Positions 22,801 to 35,306 of a DNA stretch of 64,000 nt are shown here, one piece after another. The DNA is taken from assembly GCA_037178855.1 (NCBI GenBank), contig JASJZC010000007.1, positions 7,068,001-7,132,000 of the forward strand, read 5' to 3'. Source of the stretch: Oscheius sp. JU75. Its lineage: Eukaryota; Nematoda; Chromadorea; Rhabditida; Rhabditidae. Position 1 is the stretch's first letter; each line of letters begins with the position of its first letter. The notes beneath the pieces are model-generated. The model had not been told where the DNA came from. It worked only from the letters and a program-made list of their open reading frames with translations, and ran no database searches. A program made the translations under genes and the position numbers.

Positions 22801-24268
22801 ACTTTTTGTGCAAAGATTCCCTGAGGACGAGCGCTTTAGTGCGCGGCGATCTTCTGCCCACAAAATGGGGTTATGTGATCGGTGTGATAGCTCATCTGAT
22901 GAGGAAATACACAAAGGCTCCCCGTGGTTCCCTTGAACATTTTAACTGACCTGAGTTTACGGGTCCTCCGGCCTCCTTGTTGTATCCGTCGGCCGTGAAA
23001 GGTTCGAGAGCTACTTGACTGCCGAAGAGGGCTGAAAACCACAAGGATTTTTCTACTACAATCGAGAAGGAATTGAAGTCTTAATAACAGACTTTCTTTT
23101 GAGTCATTTTAGTACTTTGACTCGTCACGCTCACTTTCATCGACACAAACGCCGCGAGCCAATTAGACGTTCCGCCGACGGTCTGACGGATTTCTCGTCC
23201 GCTTTTTCTTAGGGCTTCGCAGGTTTTGGGAGAGGAGAAGAATCGATCTATCTGTCAAGGTATGTCGAATTACTCGGTAATCCATCACATTTTGTAGTTT
23301 TCTACGCGGAGGTGGCGAAAGCGCATGAAGCCGAATCTGCCCTGACAAAAACTGACTGGCCAGACGGGACAGACCGGACAGCTGATTCAGGCCAAAGATG
23401 GGATGACAAAAGGAGATTTGGGAATGCGGAGATGTTCTTATCGGTCACTGATCTCCCGCGTAAAATCCGCAATCACGTTTTCAAGTAGGATATTGAAAAG
23501 CTCTACTGGGTGGTCGTCGGGAATATGGTGAAACATTTCATGACAAGGAAACTCACAGTCGGCCGCACTTCCCTCAGGTCTGATGACTCCTGTAGCCGAT
23601 TTACCGGCTGCTGCTACACGAGCAGCAGAAACTACTGGCTGACCGGCTGCCTAAATTCCAAAACTATAGGTGTTTCAACAGAAAAACCACTTGTGCGGGA
23701 GCTCCAACAGGAGCCTGGAACTGTGCAGTCGGTGCACCATACTGGTATTGTGCTTGCCTCGTAGGGAAACACCCCAGTGTCCCTGAAAAGAATGAAAAAT
23801 AAAAGAAGTTGACAGGTTCGGATGCGCTGAATAGTTCTCTATGGTCTATGGTTTTCAATGGTTGCATGTCTTCAGCGGATCGCCGGATGGGCATAATCCT
23901 TAAAATCGACGACAGGGGCTAAATTATGCACCAGAAAACTGTTTCAGTGTACTTTGGAGTCATTTTTTGCGCATCGACTTCGTTTAATATCAAATTCCAA
24001 TGAGTTTTTGAAACAAAAACAAATGAAAATGACTATAAAATGGTAGAAACAGGTTTTTCAACTGTTGGACTAAGTGTTGGGCTAGTGGGATTCTAAGTGT
24101 TTCAACAGATTCTTAAAAAGTTGTTCGGAATTTTCGAAAAGAATTATGTAGAAAACACGAAAACTTTCACTTAAAAGTTGCACGAGAAGGACGGCTGAGA
24201 CTGGCAAACAGGCATAGATGGCCAAACTCACCTTGAAGGAGAAAAGCAATTAGCACAAGGTGCTTCAT
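19897..24268 (-). CDS. Secreted protein with two MAM domains and a Gly/Glu/His-rich linker
   Basis: Fourteen minus-strand exons: 24232-24268, 23691-23782, 23557-23650, 22951-23031, 22583-22717, 21706-21814, 21510-21666, 21367-21471, 20945-21328, 20789-20904, 20537-20748, 20363-20497, 20049-20158 and 19897-20007, giving 625 residues. A signal peptide (MKHLVLIAFLL) starts it. The first MAM-like domain begins at CNFDGKPCCWANVPSPED and runs through a WQSNQVLLQVCL block to AILDDIEVS. A 170-residue linker carries repeated HGFG/TGFGG motifs with many Gly, Glu and Ser. The second MAM-like domain begins at CDFENGNTC and ends near GACAVDDIG. MAM domains mediate adhesion or assembly outside cells, so an extracellular matrix or cuticle role is likely; no membrane anchor is seen. 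Five introns are several hundred bases, unlike neighbouring genes. A tRNA gene lies in the intron 20159-20362. Confidence 0.82.
20244..20315 (+). tRNA. trnR: tRNA-Arg (anticodon ACG)
   Basis: All four arms can be folded by eye. The acceptor stem GGCCGCG pairs with CGTGGTC (two G-U pairs). There is a D arm around TGGCGCAATGGATAACGCG, an anticodon stem TCTGC/GCAGA with loop CTACGGA giving anticodon ACG, and a T arm GTAGG/CCTGC with loop TTCGAAT. The discriminator base is G at 20315. The A and B box promoter elements are in place. No intron. It sits inside an intron of the minus-strand MAM gene, on the opposite strand. Confidence 0.95.
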
Positions 24269-27200
24269 GTGAGAAAGTAAAAGGGTGTCCGGGCACGATA
24301 AGGATAACGTGGGCGGGACCGCCTGCGGCCGCCCCCGATCCACTGTCTGACCCAGTTACCCTCCTTACCCACTGCCTCGAATGGCAACATTCCTTAAACC
24401 GGTTGGCAAAAACGGGAAAGACAAAGTCGAGAGTGCCAGACTCTCGATGATTACGATGCTTGACGAAGATAGTACTGCTTGATACTGATCTGAGATTCAT
24501 AAAGAAGCTGCGGTGACAGTCGTCCTCAATGGCGAAGTAAATGAAAGAAGACATGTAACAAGTATTTTTGGGGCTTGAACTGAACAACCAGGAAATTCAT
24601 AGTTGAAGCATAAGTTGATATTCCAAACTTTCATCATTTGTTTTTGACTGTCTTAGATCTCTCCGTTCGAGATCCTTTGGAGTGCAGTTGAGAAGTTACC
24701 ATTGGTGTTGCATTCAAGTATATTGAGATACAGTAGCCACAGGATACGTTGGTAAAAGAACTAGTTTGCTGCAGCAGTTGAAGTTTGAACCGCTTTAAAG
24801 TTTAATCGAACTTACAAACCTTACTGATCAGTTAAAAGCCGTCGAGGAAAATCTCGGGTGTCTCAAATGCAATTTTATAACTATAGTCGTGGAACTTTGT
24901 CACTGTTTCACCATTAGTCTGAAGTCAGTGCAACTGAAAAGTCCCATTGTGTTCCAATCTGTGATGCAGCAAAAAGTACAGCTGTTTGGCTATTTGAAAC
25001 CCACAAGATTTCAATGTATAGTACAGTGTGAATGTCATACTCCAGCATTTCCATTCTGGCTTCACTTTTATCCAAAGCACAGCGCTCTTCCACATTTGAA
25101 GAATCTCATTTCACACCTCGGTAACTTTAGTTTTCCCCGGATTGTTCCGACGCTCATTTGCATTCTGCAACGACGTTGTGAAGCGGGATCAAACGTGTTT
25201 TCCCTACAGGTGGGAGGCGGTCAAAGGGTTGCTCGCATCATTTGGCACACAAATCGCGAACATCCGTCAGAAGAACGGTCATTCCAAGTTTGAAAATATG
25301 CCGACTATTGAACAGGTGTTCATCGACAGAAATACGGCTAGAACAAAGCGTTTTCTTTTTTCTCCGATCCGCTTTCACTTGGATATGAAGCCTTTCCCGA
25401 TGCCGTAAAAAGACCACAAATGTGGCGGGAATAAATTTCTCTTTTCGACTGCTTTTGGACAGAGATTGAATCAGCTATGTCCTTAATTTGAGTTCGTTGT
25501 CATAAACCCCTCATGCCAGTGTTACCTGTCAAGACAAGGTTAACGACAATTACATATGGCTGGGAAGATTTCTTTCTGGTTCTTAGTCACTTGGATATTT
25601 TCGATGCATTAAAATCGCCATAGGTCGTCGGGAGAGCTGGTTTTTCTCGGGGTGACCACAACTCATAACAGTCATTTCCGAAATCTTGTTAACGGATTAG
25701 GAGGCGGTTTTCAGGATTATCTTTAAAATCTAGAGAATGCTGCTTCTTTGTTCTGGCGGCGGACACCTGGTATATGCTGCGAACATGCGTTTTCGAGATA
25801 GCGGCACGGAAGTTGCGCGTCTCAGCACTTTCAATGTCCAAGGCTTGTCGGAAACAGGTCGCCGAAACCTTCCAGCATTTTTAGCGATTTACGATCGAGC
25901 CACTCCCGAGACAACAAAACATTTGGATTGGTGCGTCAGAGGCTTTGACTGAACTGAAATGAAGAGAGTTAATGGGGTTTTATACGGAAAGCTAGTCGAA
26001 ATTTAGACGGTTCAGGTCTTACTAGAACAGCATGGTATGTTGAGCCTTGGAATTTTTGGGATTTCTAAGAGTGTGCTGCTTTACTGTTTTCGATTTCAAG
26101 CTCACCTCCTTACCTTTTAAAAGGCTTGTATGAGCCTAAAAGGGTAAAATTGGGTCTTATTCAGTAGTTGCTGCAAAGTTATAGTGCGTTCAAACAATCC
26201 GTCTTTTTATATAAATAACTTTCTGTCATTTGGACTGTAAACTAGAAAACACATGGAACAAATGGGTGCACGTAAACCCGAAACTTGGAATAATTCTCTT
26301 CTACGTTGTAAAAGACGTCCGGAACAAGATGCTAGGAAGGGAGTACTGGCTGAGGTCTTGGTTGTTGCCCGCGTGATACTTTTTTATTTTCCTGATGGGA
26401 AGAAGACGATGAAATTGTTTTATCCCGGATTGTTGCATGAGGGTCGTGACTACAATGCTTTCTTTGTTTCAGACCAGCTATGAGTAGGGATGGGTACCGC
26501 GGAAAAAGAACTTACCCACGGCAACCACTTCCACTGTGCAGAATTCACATTTACAGAACAATTGACATTATATTGTAGTTGGACTGCGAAATAAAAGATG
26601 GCCTCGATGAAATAAAGAATCGAGAACATATCGCATCTTATTGTTCAGCACTACATTATAGCAAATTAGAGTCTGCAGAGTCGAAGATCCGTTTTTGGTC
26701 CTCAACGATTATGCTCATCACGCCTTGTGAGCATTTGAGACACAAATGTCAACCGCAGGCAGACCGATCTGGTTACGCGACCGATTTACATATAATTATC
26801 ATAACGGAGAGCAGGAGACTCATTAGGACTGTGATTCATAGGAAGAGCATTTGACTGACGTATCTTGGATTGACCCCACTCGGCTATTGACCACCCACAC
26901 TTATAATGGACATATCCTCATCATCGCCTCAGGTCATATACCCCCATTTTCTTCCGGCCAACCAGTTTTCTCTAGAATATGTTCGCAGAGGAGAAGACAG
27001 GAGATAAAACACGGTAGGCAAATGAGAAACATGATTGGATTTTACTTTTCGCCAATTGAAACCGAGCGCAATTAATTGCTCTCAAGTAGCATGGTTTCTG
27101 GAAAATTGAGGGGTTTATCCTCTTCAGGCAGGACAATTTCCTTGCTCGCTGTCACTTTGCCTGGAAGCTGAGTCAATCATTTTAGCAGCAGCACTCCTAA

Positions 27201-29370
27201 TCGGCATCCAGCAATGAGATAGTAGTCCCAATTCCTTTCCAAAGCTGAACAGAAACCGCACATTCTACAGGCTGGTGAGTATATGAGTATTACATTCGTC
27301 TCTTTAACTTTCCTGTTACTGCTTAGTAGTTGAGCTACACCGTATGTTGCTGCTTTTCGGCCATGTCATGCTCATGATTCAGCCTCGTTTGGAAAAAGAT
27401 TCAATCAGATAAATTTGCGGAATTTTGGAATTCTGTTAGATTATGCCATCAGTTTTTTGTTAACAGAATTGGTCCTTGGCTCAGTTTTTCAGAAATGAAT
27501 CGCAGACGGGACTAATGGTAGAACAAGTTGTCTCAAAATGATTCACAGTATATTTTTTCAATATTCTGTTACGTTCCACCTGTCGTCCATTTTAGTTTCC
27601 AATTTAGCCGCATGACATCCTCTCTTGGATAGCATGCCTGATATTAAAAACAAGCTCTCAAGCCGTTAAAGAACTTCCTATCCTGTCCATATGTTATAAT
27701 TTGTGAAGTTGTCAGACGTAGTTCTCCCTCGGCTTTTACTGGCGAGATGTAGAAAGTAGCGTTCTTGACCTGTTTGCTTCTAAATTCCGAAGTGTGCTAG
27801 AGAGCAAATTTGATCTGTTCGCCGAATGCTACGAAGGCAACAGTCGAATAGCGCCTGATTGGAGTCGTCTGAATATGCTTTGATTGTTGGGTCCAAGCCA
27901 TTCACGTAGTTCACTTCCGGCAGGCCACTTCGTGCATCCACCAGTTTTTCCAAATAGAAGACGGATTTTAATAGTTTTCGGCAAGAGAAGGAGAGCTAAA
28001 TCCATTAATAGGATAGTGTGGCCGCGTATTTACGTACCAATGGCCGGTGTTAGCTAGAAGGCTTCACTGACCAGCTCAGGGCTCAAATTTCGCCAGCTTT
28101 GCCTCCGTTCAGGTTTCTTAACCCGATCACTTGTCTTTTAACTAAAACTCTTATACGCGTTCGTTTTTCACCATGGAATTATTCCCAAGAGCCCCAAATA
28201 GAGGACTACAATGTATACGTAACGCAGGTCATTTGCTTTGTGCGATTTGCAATTAGAGGCACGCCGGCTGTCTTAATCCCATTGCCACCCGGCATTTACC
28301 GTCAAACACGAGCAATCATCTCGCTCATCCCTATTTTGTAATCCTTAGCTCTTTTTCGTTTTTTTTTCTGAAAAGTTGTAATCGGACCCTATACAAATGC
28401 TCTTACAAAGAGGATTCCTCAACAGGGGTTGTTGACCAGGTCCCCAAATCTTATTGCTGATTTGTTTTGCATGGAGAGTTTTCTTCTCACTAGAGTAGAG
28501 CACTTGCTGAATTATTCCTATCCGAGAAAAAACGACTTTCACGTATCATTTATTCCTAGGCAATCTCAATTGAATTCTTTGCAATCGTACCTATTCCTCG
28601 TGCATCAAGAGAGGGAGTCATTTTCAGCTGCTCTCGTGTTACCAACCCGTCATTAGTAAAGAAAATAACACACCTTTGTCAGGTTCTTCTCGAATTTTTA
28701 ACCATAGTATGTTCGTTTCTCTCGTCTACAACTCGACGATGGTATGACAAAAGTCTCGCGGACTTTTCTATTTGACAAGTTTGCCTTTGTAAATGAATCT
28801 TAGTTTTTTAAAAAGATTATTGCGCGTAGCGGTTTGGGTTTCGTTGGCTTGGAGCGGGCGCTTGAAAACTTAAAATCGCCATTGCTTGGCTCCGGTCTAT
28901 CCAGTGGTTTGCAAATTTTGTCCCATAGTTTTATCCATCTAGAATAACCTGGAAAAAAAGTGTGGAGACAATAGGTTGAGAAAATAATAAAAATTTTAAA
29001 AATGAATCATTTTTCAAAAATGTGTCCATGTCTCCCGATATTCGTAACCCAAGCTGGCTTTTCATATCTATATCAGATTGACCAAAATATTTTGGCTAGA
29101 GGTTCAGAAACTGTTGGATTCCTTGTTCGGTCTCAGACAGATCGAATAACTCTATATGGGTCTCTTCAGATGCGATTTTTGAACTTTTGGCGATTTTTCG
29201 TAAATTTCAACATTTTCATAGCCCGAGCAACGAATAGGAGCCTTGCGCATGAGCACGAAAATGTGGTCATAGAAGCGCTCCTACTGTATGAAAAATAGTT
29301 GGGTACCATTTTTATTCTACTAATAAGCGTCGAACAAGAAATATTTTTTGAATATTTGGCAAAAACAATT
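24269..29370. other. Gene-poor region
   Basis: About 5 kb upstream of the MAM gene with no coherent gene model on either strand. Open frames up to 134 codons (24889-25293) lack motifs and splice partners. A segment at 25770-25952 (+) contains TFNVQGLSE, reminiscent of the start of a LINE-type endonuclease domain, and may be a retrotransposon scrap. An imperfect hairpin lies at 26111-26146. Confidence 0.5.
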
Positions 29371-29663
29371 ATTATTAAAAAAGCGATACGCGAAAAGAAG
29401 AGTGGTTTGGACTACAAAACAGGGCAATAAAACTCAGTCGGCAAAAAGTAAAAGCCCAAACCGCGTCTGATCCTATCGTTTCGGAAAGAAGAAATAGACG
29501 TTCACCCCAAGGGTTAATGGCTGGTTGCAACAACATGAGAGGGACGCAGTTTAGGCTTTTACTTTTTGCCCAATGAGTTCTATTGCCCCGTTTTTACAGT
29601 GCTTTCTATTGCCTGTTGTAGAGTCCAAACCACCCTTCTTTTCGCGGGCCGCTTTTTTAAAAA
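29371..29663. repeat. Foldback/MITE-like element with ~100 bp inverted arms
   Basis: The left arm (29371-29471) and right arm (about 29542-29663) are inverted copies. Shared blocks include AAAAAAGCG, CGCGAAAAGAAG, GGTGGTTTGGACT, GGGCAATA and GGCAAAAAGTAAAAGCC, in the same order when one arm is complemented. The right arm has about 20 extra bases between the outer and inner blocks. The central spacer is about 70 bp. No coding capacity is seen. Such long imperfect inverted repeats are typical of foldback elements or MITEs derived from DNA transposons; the parent family is not recognised. Confidence 0.8.
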
Positions 29664-30591
29664 TCATTGTATAGAACTTCTCGAAGACTTTTCTACTTTC
29701 AAAATATCCATCAGTTTACTGAAGTTCGTCGAACACGACTCTGAATCCTAAGTAATTTGACGGGATTTCGAGAATATGATAGTTCTGACTTTACAACATT
29801 CTTCGACCGGTTTCAATTTTTTTCAATTTTTTCTTTTGACAGTCATGGTGAAAAAGTGTTAATATATCTCACTACAGACAGTTTATAGTTCCGTATTTTG
29901 CATTGAACCTACAAACCCTTTACATAAAGCACGTCACAAAAAGACTTGAATTTTCCCTCAAATCAAAGCTAGTCGTGGACCCATAAAAAGTCAACTTAGT
30001 CATACAGCGCGCAACATTTTGACTCGGGTGCACCGAATGGCCATCAGTGGCCAATTCGAAATGACTAATGTGCATCTGCGGCTCCCTCAAGACCACGATG
30101 CAAGTTATCATCTCGTCTGGAGAAACAAAACAGACTATTGCCCATCATCTAGTTTTGATGACTACCCATCAATCAGCAGTTTCAAAGCGGCAACGACTCC
30201 CCTCTACTAATGAGATCACAAATTCCAAATGCGATATTCCACTTCTGCGCGAACCTTGTAGAGTGGGAGAGAGATAGAATGCCGGCCCGGATTTCTTTAA
30301 TCTGTGAATAAGATAATCGCCTGCCCAAGACAGCACTCCCTTATCGCAGCTTGCATCTATTGTTATATGAAGGATTACTTCCGAGCGGCAAATACTGCGC
30401 CATTATTCGCAACAAAAAAATCCCTTAATGTCCCCTCGTTCCTTTCATTGTCAGCAATTTTTCACACTGGGGTCAATCCGTTCCGCTCCGTCTGCTCTTT
30501 TTTCTGTCCGAATCTCAGACTCTCACCGAACGATCTTATAGCTCTTCTTTTTCTTTCTTCTTTTCCCTCAAATTCAAAATTTTTTTTTCAG
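29664..30591. other. Upstream region of the LRR-Ig receptor gene
   Basis: No supported gene; T-rich immediately before the start, ending in a strong acceptor tttttttcag at 30582-30591 that is probably the trans-splice site. Confidence 0.5.
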
Positions 30592-33421
30592 ATGCGGTAC
30601 TTTCTCCTACTTCTCTTATACGGATTACGTCTTTATGAGGCAAACCCTTACTGTCCGAGCAGATGCAAATGTACACGTAAGTTGATGTGTTTTCTCTTCA
30701 AAAAGACCACGTTTGTAGAAAATCTGTCAGTAAAATGCGATGGTCTCGGAAAAGAGGCACTCGACAATCTTATGATCTCATTAACAACATCTTATTGGAG
30801 TGGTTTGCGGGAGTTGACTATCTGGAACAGTCCTTCTCTTAACGTTGAAACTATTCCTCCAGTTGAAAAACTTGAGTAGGGACTGTGAGAAAATTTTTGG
30901 GAAGATTAAGTTTCAGAATCCTTGACATCAGTCACAACAAACTCAACAGGACATGGTCATCTGTTGGAGCACGGTTTGCTTTCGTCAGGAAATTGGTGGT
31001 AGAGCATAACTTTCTCTCAGTACGTGCAAAAGATAGCAAAGAATCAGGAAGTTCAGGACTTTAACCGCAACTTTCTCTATCCATTTCCGTCCGTGGAGGA
31101 AATTTACATGGGACACAACAACTTTACTGAGCTGGGCGTCGACTATATTCGAATGCCAAGAATGAGAATTATCGCAGCGAATAACAACAATATCAAGGTA
31201 ACCGATCACTTTTATTGTATGCAGATTGTTTAAGCAACTTCCATTCTATACTCTCCGCTTCATGCCATTTCTCTCGGACGTCAACTTTAGTGGCAACAAA
31301 ATAACAACGTTTGCTGTAAGTAACCCTAATCTCAGAAAGGGACACTTTCTTTAGTCGAGTTCCATCGCTCTAGTGGGTAGTCTTCGCTATTTAAATCTCA
31401 GTGGAAACCAGATCACCTCTATCAGTTGTGATACAGCTCAACCTTTGCCTGCTGTAAAAAAGCCTATTTATTGAAAAAGCCTTATTTTCAGATGGAGGTG
31501 TTAGATTTGAGCAACAATTTGATAGAGTGCATGCCAACAACGGAGCTGAAAGATTTCACAGGATTACGTTTCCTCAATTTGAGTGGAAATCCGATTGAGT
31601 TGGCGGGTGACAGATACATCAGTCTGGAAAGCTTGAAGGTACAAAACATAAAAAGAAAGCTGATCTGTGACCCGTTTCTAGGCACTGGATCTGTCAAAAA
31701 CAAAGTTAAAAGTGGTAGAATCTGGAGCGTTCTCGTCTCTATCAGATCTCCACACTCTGCATTTGAACAACAATCCGAGCTTAGTCTTCCTTTCTCCAGC
31801 TGCTTTGGAAAACAAAACTCTGTTCAGGTTCGCTTGAATAACTAATAGTAAACAACAGTATTCAGCATGGACCTTTCTTTCACCGGTCTGAAAACGCTTT
31901 CTCCGAAAATCTTGCACCAAATTGCCCAAGTTCGCTTACTTGGAACTGCCCTAGACTGTGGTTGCTTACTGGAAGATCTTTCGGAGATTGGCACTACAAC
32001 AATTCGTGACTGGGACGACGCCAGTTGCAAGACGCGTTCGGGAAATACCATCAGGTGCGTCAGTGTCGAAGAATGTTTTCATCTCCTGGTGTACACAGAT
32101 TTGGCGACTTGTCCAGCAGTTCCCTAAATGATGGGGATGAGTGTCGTCCAGATGCTATTCTTCCGGTAAAAACAGAAGTACAGGCCTTCACTGGACAAAC
32201 TGTTGCTCTGTATTGTTCAGGTAGTCAGAAAACAGTTCACACCATAACTATACTGTTAGGTAATCGAGATGACGACATTGTATCTTGGAAAACACCCGAT
32301 GGAGCCCTCCACGAGGGGCTGAAGCCTCAGAGCTCATATAGTCTGCCGAGAGTAGACTTTTTCACTTCGACACTCTTCGAGCCTCAAATTGTTCCTGTTC
32401 CGAGAGATCGAGTGATTGCGAGCACTGAGTACTACAGGTAGACCTACAGATCGAAGTGGGAAATTTTAATTACAGAATCGATGTCCTTCTTGAGACAGAC
32501 GAGGGAGAATATGTTTGCAACGTGAGGAGAGGAAAATCTTCCGTCTCGAGAAGCATCAAGCTGGCTGTACAGAAGCCACCTATCCAACTGACAGTCTCAA
32601 ATGTAGCTTTTTGAGTTTTTCTAGAACTTTGTACGTTTACAGGTCGGTGTCACAACCATGCACATCGTCTGGAATATGAATCTACAAATCTATGCTGCTG
32701 ATAGAGTATCCCTCACAATTGAGAGCTTCAGTGATGAAGTTGACCATCACAGAACTGTGCAGCTGCAGTTGGATACAATGTACTTGAGCTACAATCTGGT
32801 CAATCTGCTTCCGAATAAGGTAGCCATGTCAAAATTTTCTCACTAATCCTTTAAGAACTATACCGTGTGTCTACGTTGGAGGCTCACTGACGATAACACT
32901 CTAATCTACTCCAGTTGTGTTACAGAGAAGACTGACAAGGTTAAAGGGTTCCTGGATGAACTGAGTCCAGAATTTGTGGCCATTTCTGGGTAAAACTTTA
33001 ATAGTTGCCAACGGTAATACGGTTTTAGAACCCTCCTGACAATACTCATTTTATACTTCGTCATCGCGAAGATTTGGAAATCGTTCCATATTTACTCGTC
33101 ATCCAAGAAAGAGTAAGAAAGCAATCAGAACGTAGTCATTGAAAGATTTAGGTCAAAACTCATCCAATCGGTGTCTGGTCAGTCAATACTGAGTCATTCG
33201 ATCTCGTCCGATGCCACCATGTACGAAAATCATCAAATGGAGGTAAAAAGACAAGTTAACGTTTTATTGCATGCTAAGAATCGACGGAACTTTTTTGTTC
33301 TCCGCGAATTTTTGAATATACATTTGATGTTTTGCTATGATACAAGTTCCAGATGATGTCCAGTAGATCTGCGATTTCTGGTCGAGACGCAGCCGGTCCA
33401 TTGTTGAACCAAGCTGTATAA
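30592..33421 (+). CDS. Single-pass membrane receptor with leucine-rich repeats and an Ig domain (IGLR/LRIG-like)
   Basis: Seventeen exons (30592-30676, 30731-30875, 30917-31019, 31057-31197, 31235-31315, 31355-31453, 31492-31638, 31682-31827, 31866-32054, 32099-32220, 32260-32437, 32476-32602, 32643-32819, 32856-32989, 33029-33112, 33152-33242, 33353-33421) give 705 residues with consistent phases. Order: signal peptide (MRYFLLLLLYGL), LRR N-cap (CPSRCKC), about eight LRRs (ILDISHNKL, VLDLSNNLI, FLNLSGNPI), LRR C-cap (DCGCLLEDL...SCKTRSG...DECRPD), Ig domain with its Cys pair (ALYCSG ... GEYVCNV) and Trp, a beta-rich Fn3-like segment, one transmembrane helix (LLTILILYFVIAKIW) and a tail of about 60 residues. 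This is the layout of neuronal LRR-Ig proteins and of worm IGLR proteins. Partner and pathway are not shown by sequence. An AATAAA lies at 33553-33558. Confidence 0.85.
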
Positions 33422-35306
33422 CACTACTGTTCCTTCTACAAAACCGGTGCTGTATATTCCTTAAAAAACTAGACGCTCTAGCTCAAAAGATACGAGATTT
33501 CTTCGAGAGCTTGTTTTCTCACGACCATTACGTGTGCCTTACATTCCGTCACAATAAAGACAATGTTTCCTGTATGACTGGATAGCAATCTTTCGTCTTC
33601 CATTATCAATAGACATTAATAATTCCTATATGTGGTACTAAACTGCTGTTTATCAGCCTCTATCAGCGGAACGGATCGTTTCAGTTAATATGGCCTCTCA
33701 ATCAGCGAGTCTACCAACAGCTTCCTCCATTGTTGTCGCCACTGTCCTGTTTTCGCGCGTGTTTTCCCGAGTGACTAGTTTTCATTTCGACCTTTTCACA
33801 TCACGATATAGTGGCCATTTGCGAACATTGGTGACGGACTTTTTGACGGCGGGATCCAGCGGCGTCTATATCAATCAGTCTCACTATATCATCCCTCCCG
33901 TGCTGTCCTTCCCTAAACTGTGAGGCAGTTTCTGCACTGTTGACGAAACTGAGCCTTTCTTTGATAACTCGTGTTTGATCTGATAGCTTCCTTTGCTTCA
34001 CAGCTGCTACCCATCTGCTATCAGCTGTTCTTTTGTAGATTTGGGCGTTGAACAGTGCCATAAGAATTATCTTGGAGCCACGAGGTTGCAGCAACATTTG
34101 TTCGCTTAACTTTTCTGCTCCTCTAACTTGAAAGCTATGCTTGCGAGTGATGCCGTTTATTTTTGTGTCATAAATACATTTAGACATTTTAAGACATTCC
34201 TTCGGGGCTGTCCACTGTACTTCAGACGCGTGTTATTGAAAAGTAATGAGTTACTCATTCTCAACCTCCGCAAGCGTTTGTGTTTCTCTGCTTGTTCTCA
34301 AATATCGTCATTTCTGTTCTGGGCATAAACTATATGTGGCTATTGATCTACCGATAGACTACTGTATCAGACGTCTATCTAGTGTTTTCGAGCAATAGGT
34401 GTCAACATGACAGTTTTATCGGTCTAGGCTCAGTAAGGCAGACGACTCCATTTAACTTTCTTTATCGTGAATTACATGCGGCTAATGAATCTGTTGCCTA
34501 TATTGGGGATATTGTGCCTTCCGGCGTTAAAACATATCAGACACGTCCCAAAAAAGAGTCATAACATTACCTTTGGTTTTTTATCGGTTTCCGCCTTTTT
34601 CGAACAGGTTGCAACTATCTGCAATCTCGAGTGATGTCAGTTGATGATCTACATAACATGCGTCACTCGCAGCATCTCTTTAACGAGAGAGGGAAGGCGA
34701 AGTAAGCAGTGGACGCCCACAGTTCCCTATCTCTTTTCCTGACCGTCCGCTTAAGATAGTTTCCACCTTTTCAAACTCCATTCTCCAGGAAAAGGCTAAT
34801 TCGATGAGTGGTGGCGTCTTATTAACAAACTTGACAACCTTCTTCCTTGATTTTTATCGATCGCTGCGTTCACACGCTAGCCGGTCGCACTTTCTTTCCA
34901 TTTGCCATCTTAGATATTCTTTACAAAGACTGTTCAACGTATTCTATTTCTGGCCACCTTCGTACTATTTATACTCGTCAGCTTGCACGAGAACAATGAG
35001 TCGTTAATCGTTTTGTTTACTGAGAACAGAACAAAGGCTGCAATAGATAGATAGTAAGTGAGATAGGTCGATTCAACACGAGACCCTCATAAAATGAAAC
35101 CTATCAGCTTTTTTAGTTTTTGTTCGGGCTTCCTGTTTGCCGCTGTATTTTTTGTTTGTCTTTTTGTGACGTACCCATTTGAATGCGGCATTACAATACT
35201 ATCTATTCATTTTTCCAACTGCGTGTTCTTTTTGTCTGACAGTTCCATATGCTCCGCCTCCCTTTCCCAAGTTTCTTTTCACAATTCGTACTGATCCGAT
35301 TCCAGA
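33422..35306. other. Gene-poor spacer
   Basis: Apart from the 3' end of the LRR-Ig gene I see no supported gene. The short open frames have no motif. Confidence 0.5.

Noticed and set aside
26111-26146. Terminator-like hairpin TACCTTTTAAAAGGCT with a diverged complement
   Set aside because: Imperfect, AT-rich and not next to any gene; nematode genes do not use such terminators.
32055-32127. Reading through 32055 in frame, ending the LRR protein at 32127 with extra cysteines
   Set aside because: Splicing out 32055-32098 restores the fourth LRR C-cap cysteine (DECRPD) and leads into a clear Ig domain, so the stop at 32127 is intronic context.
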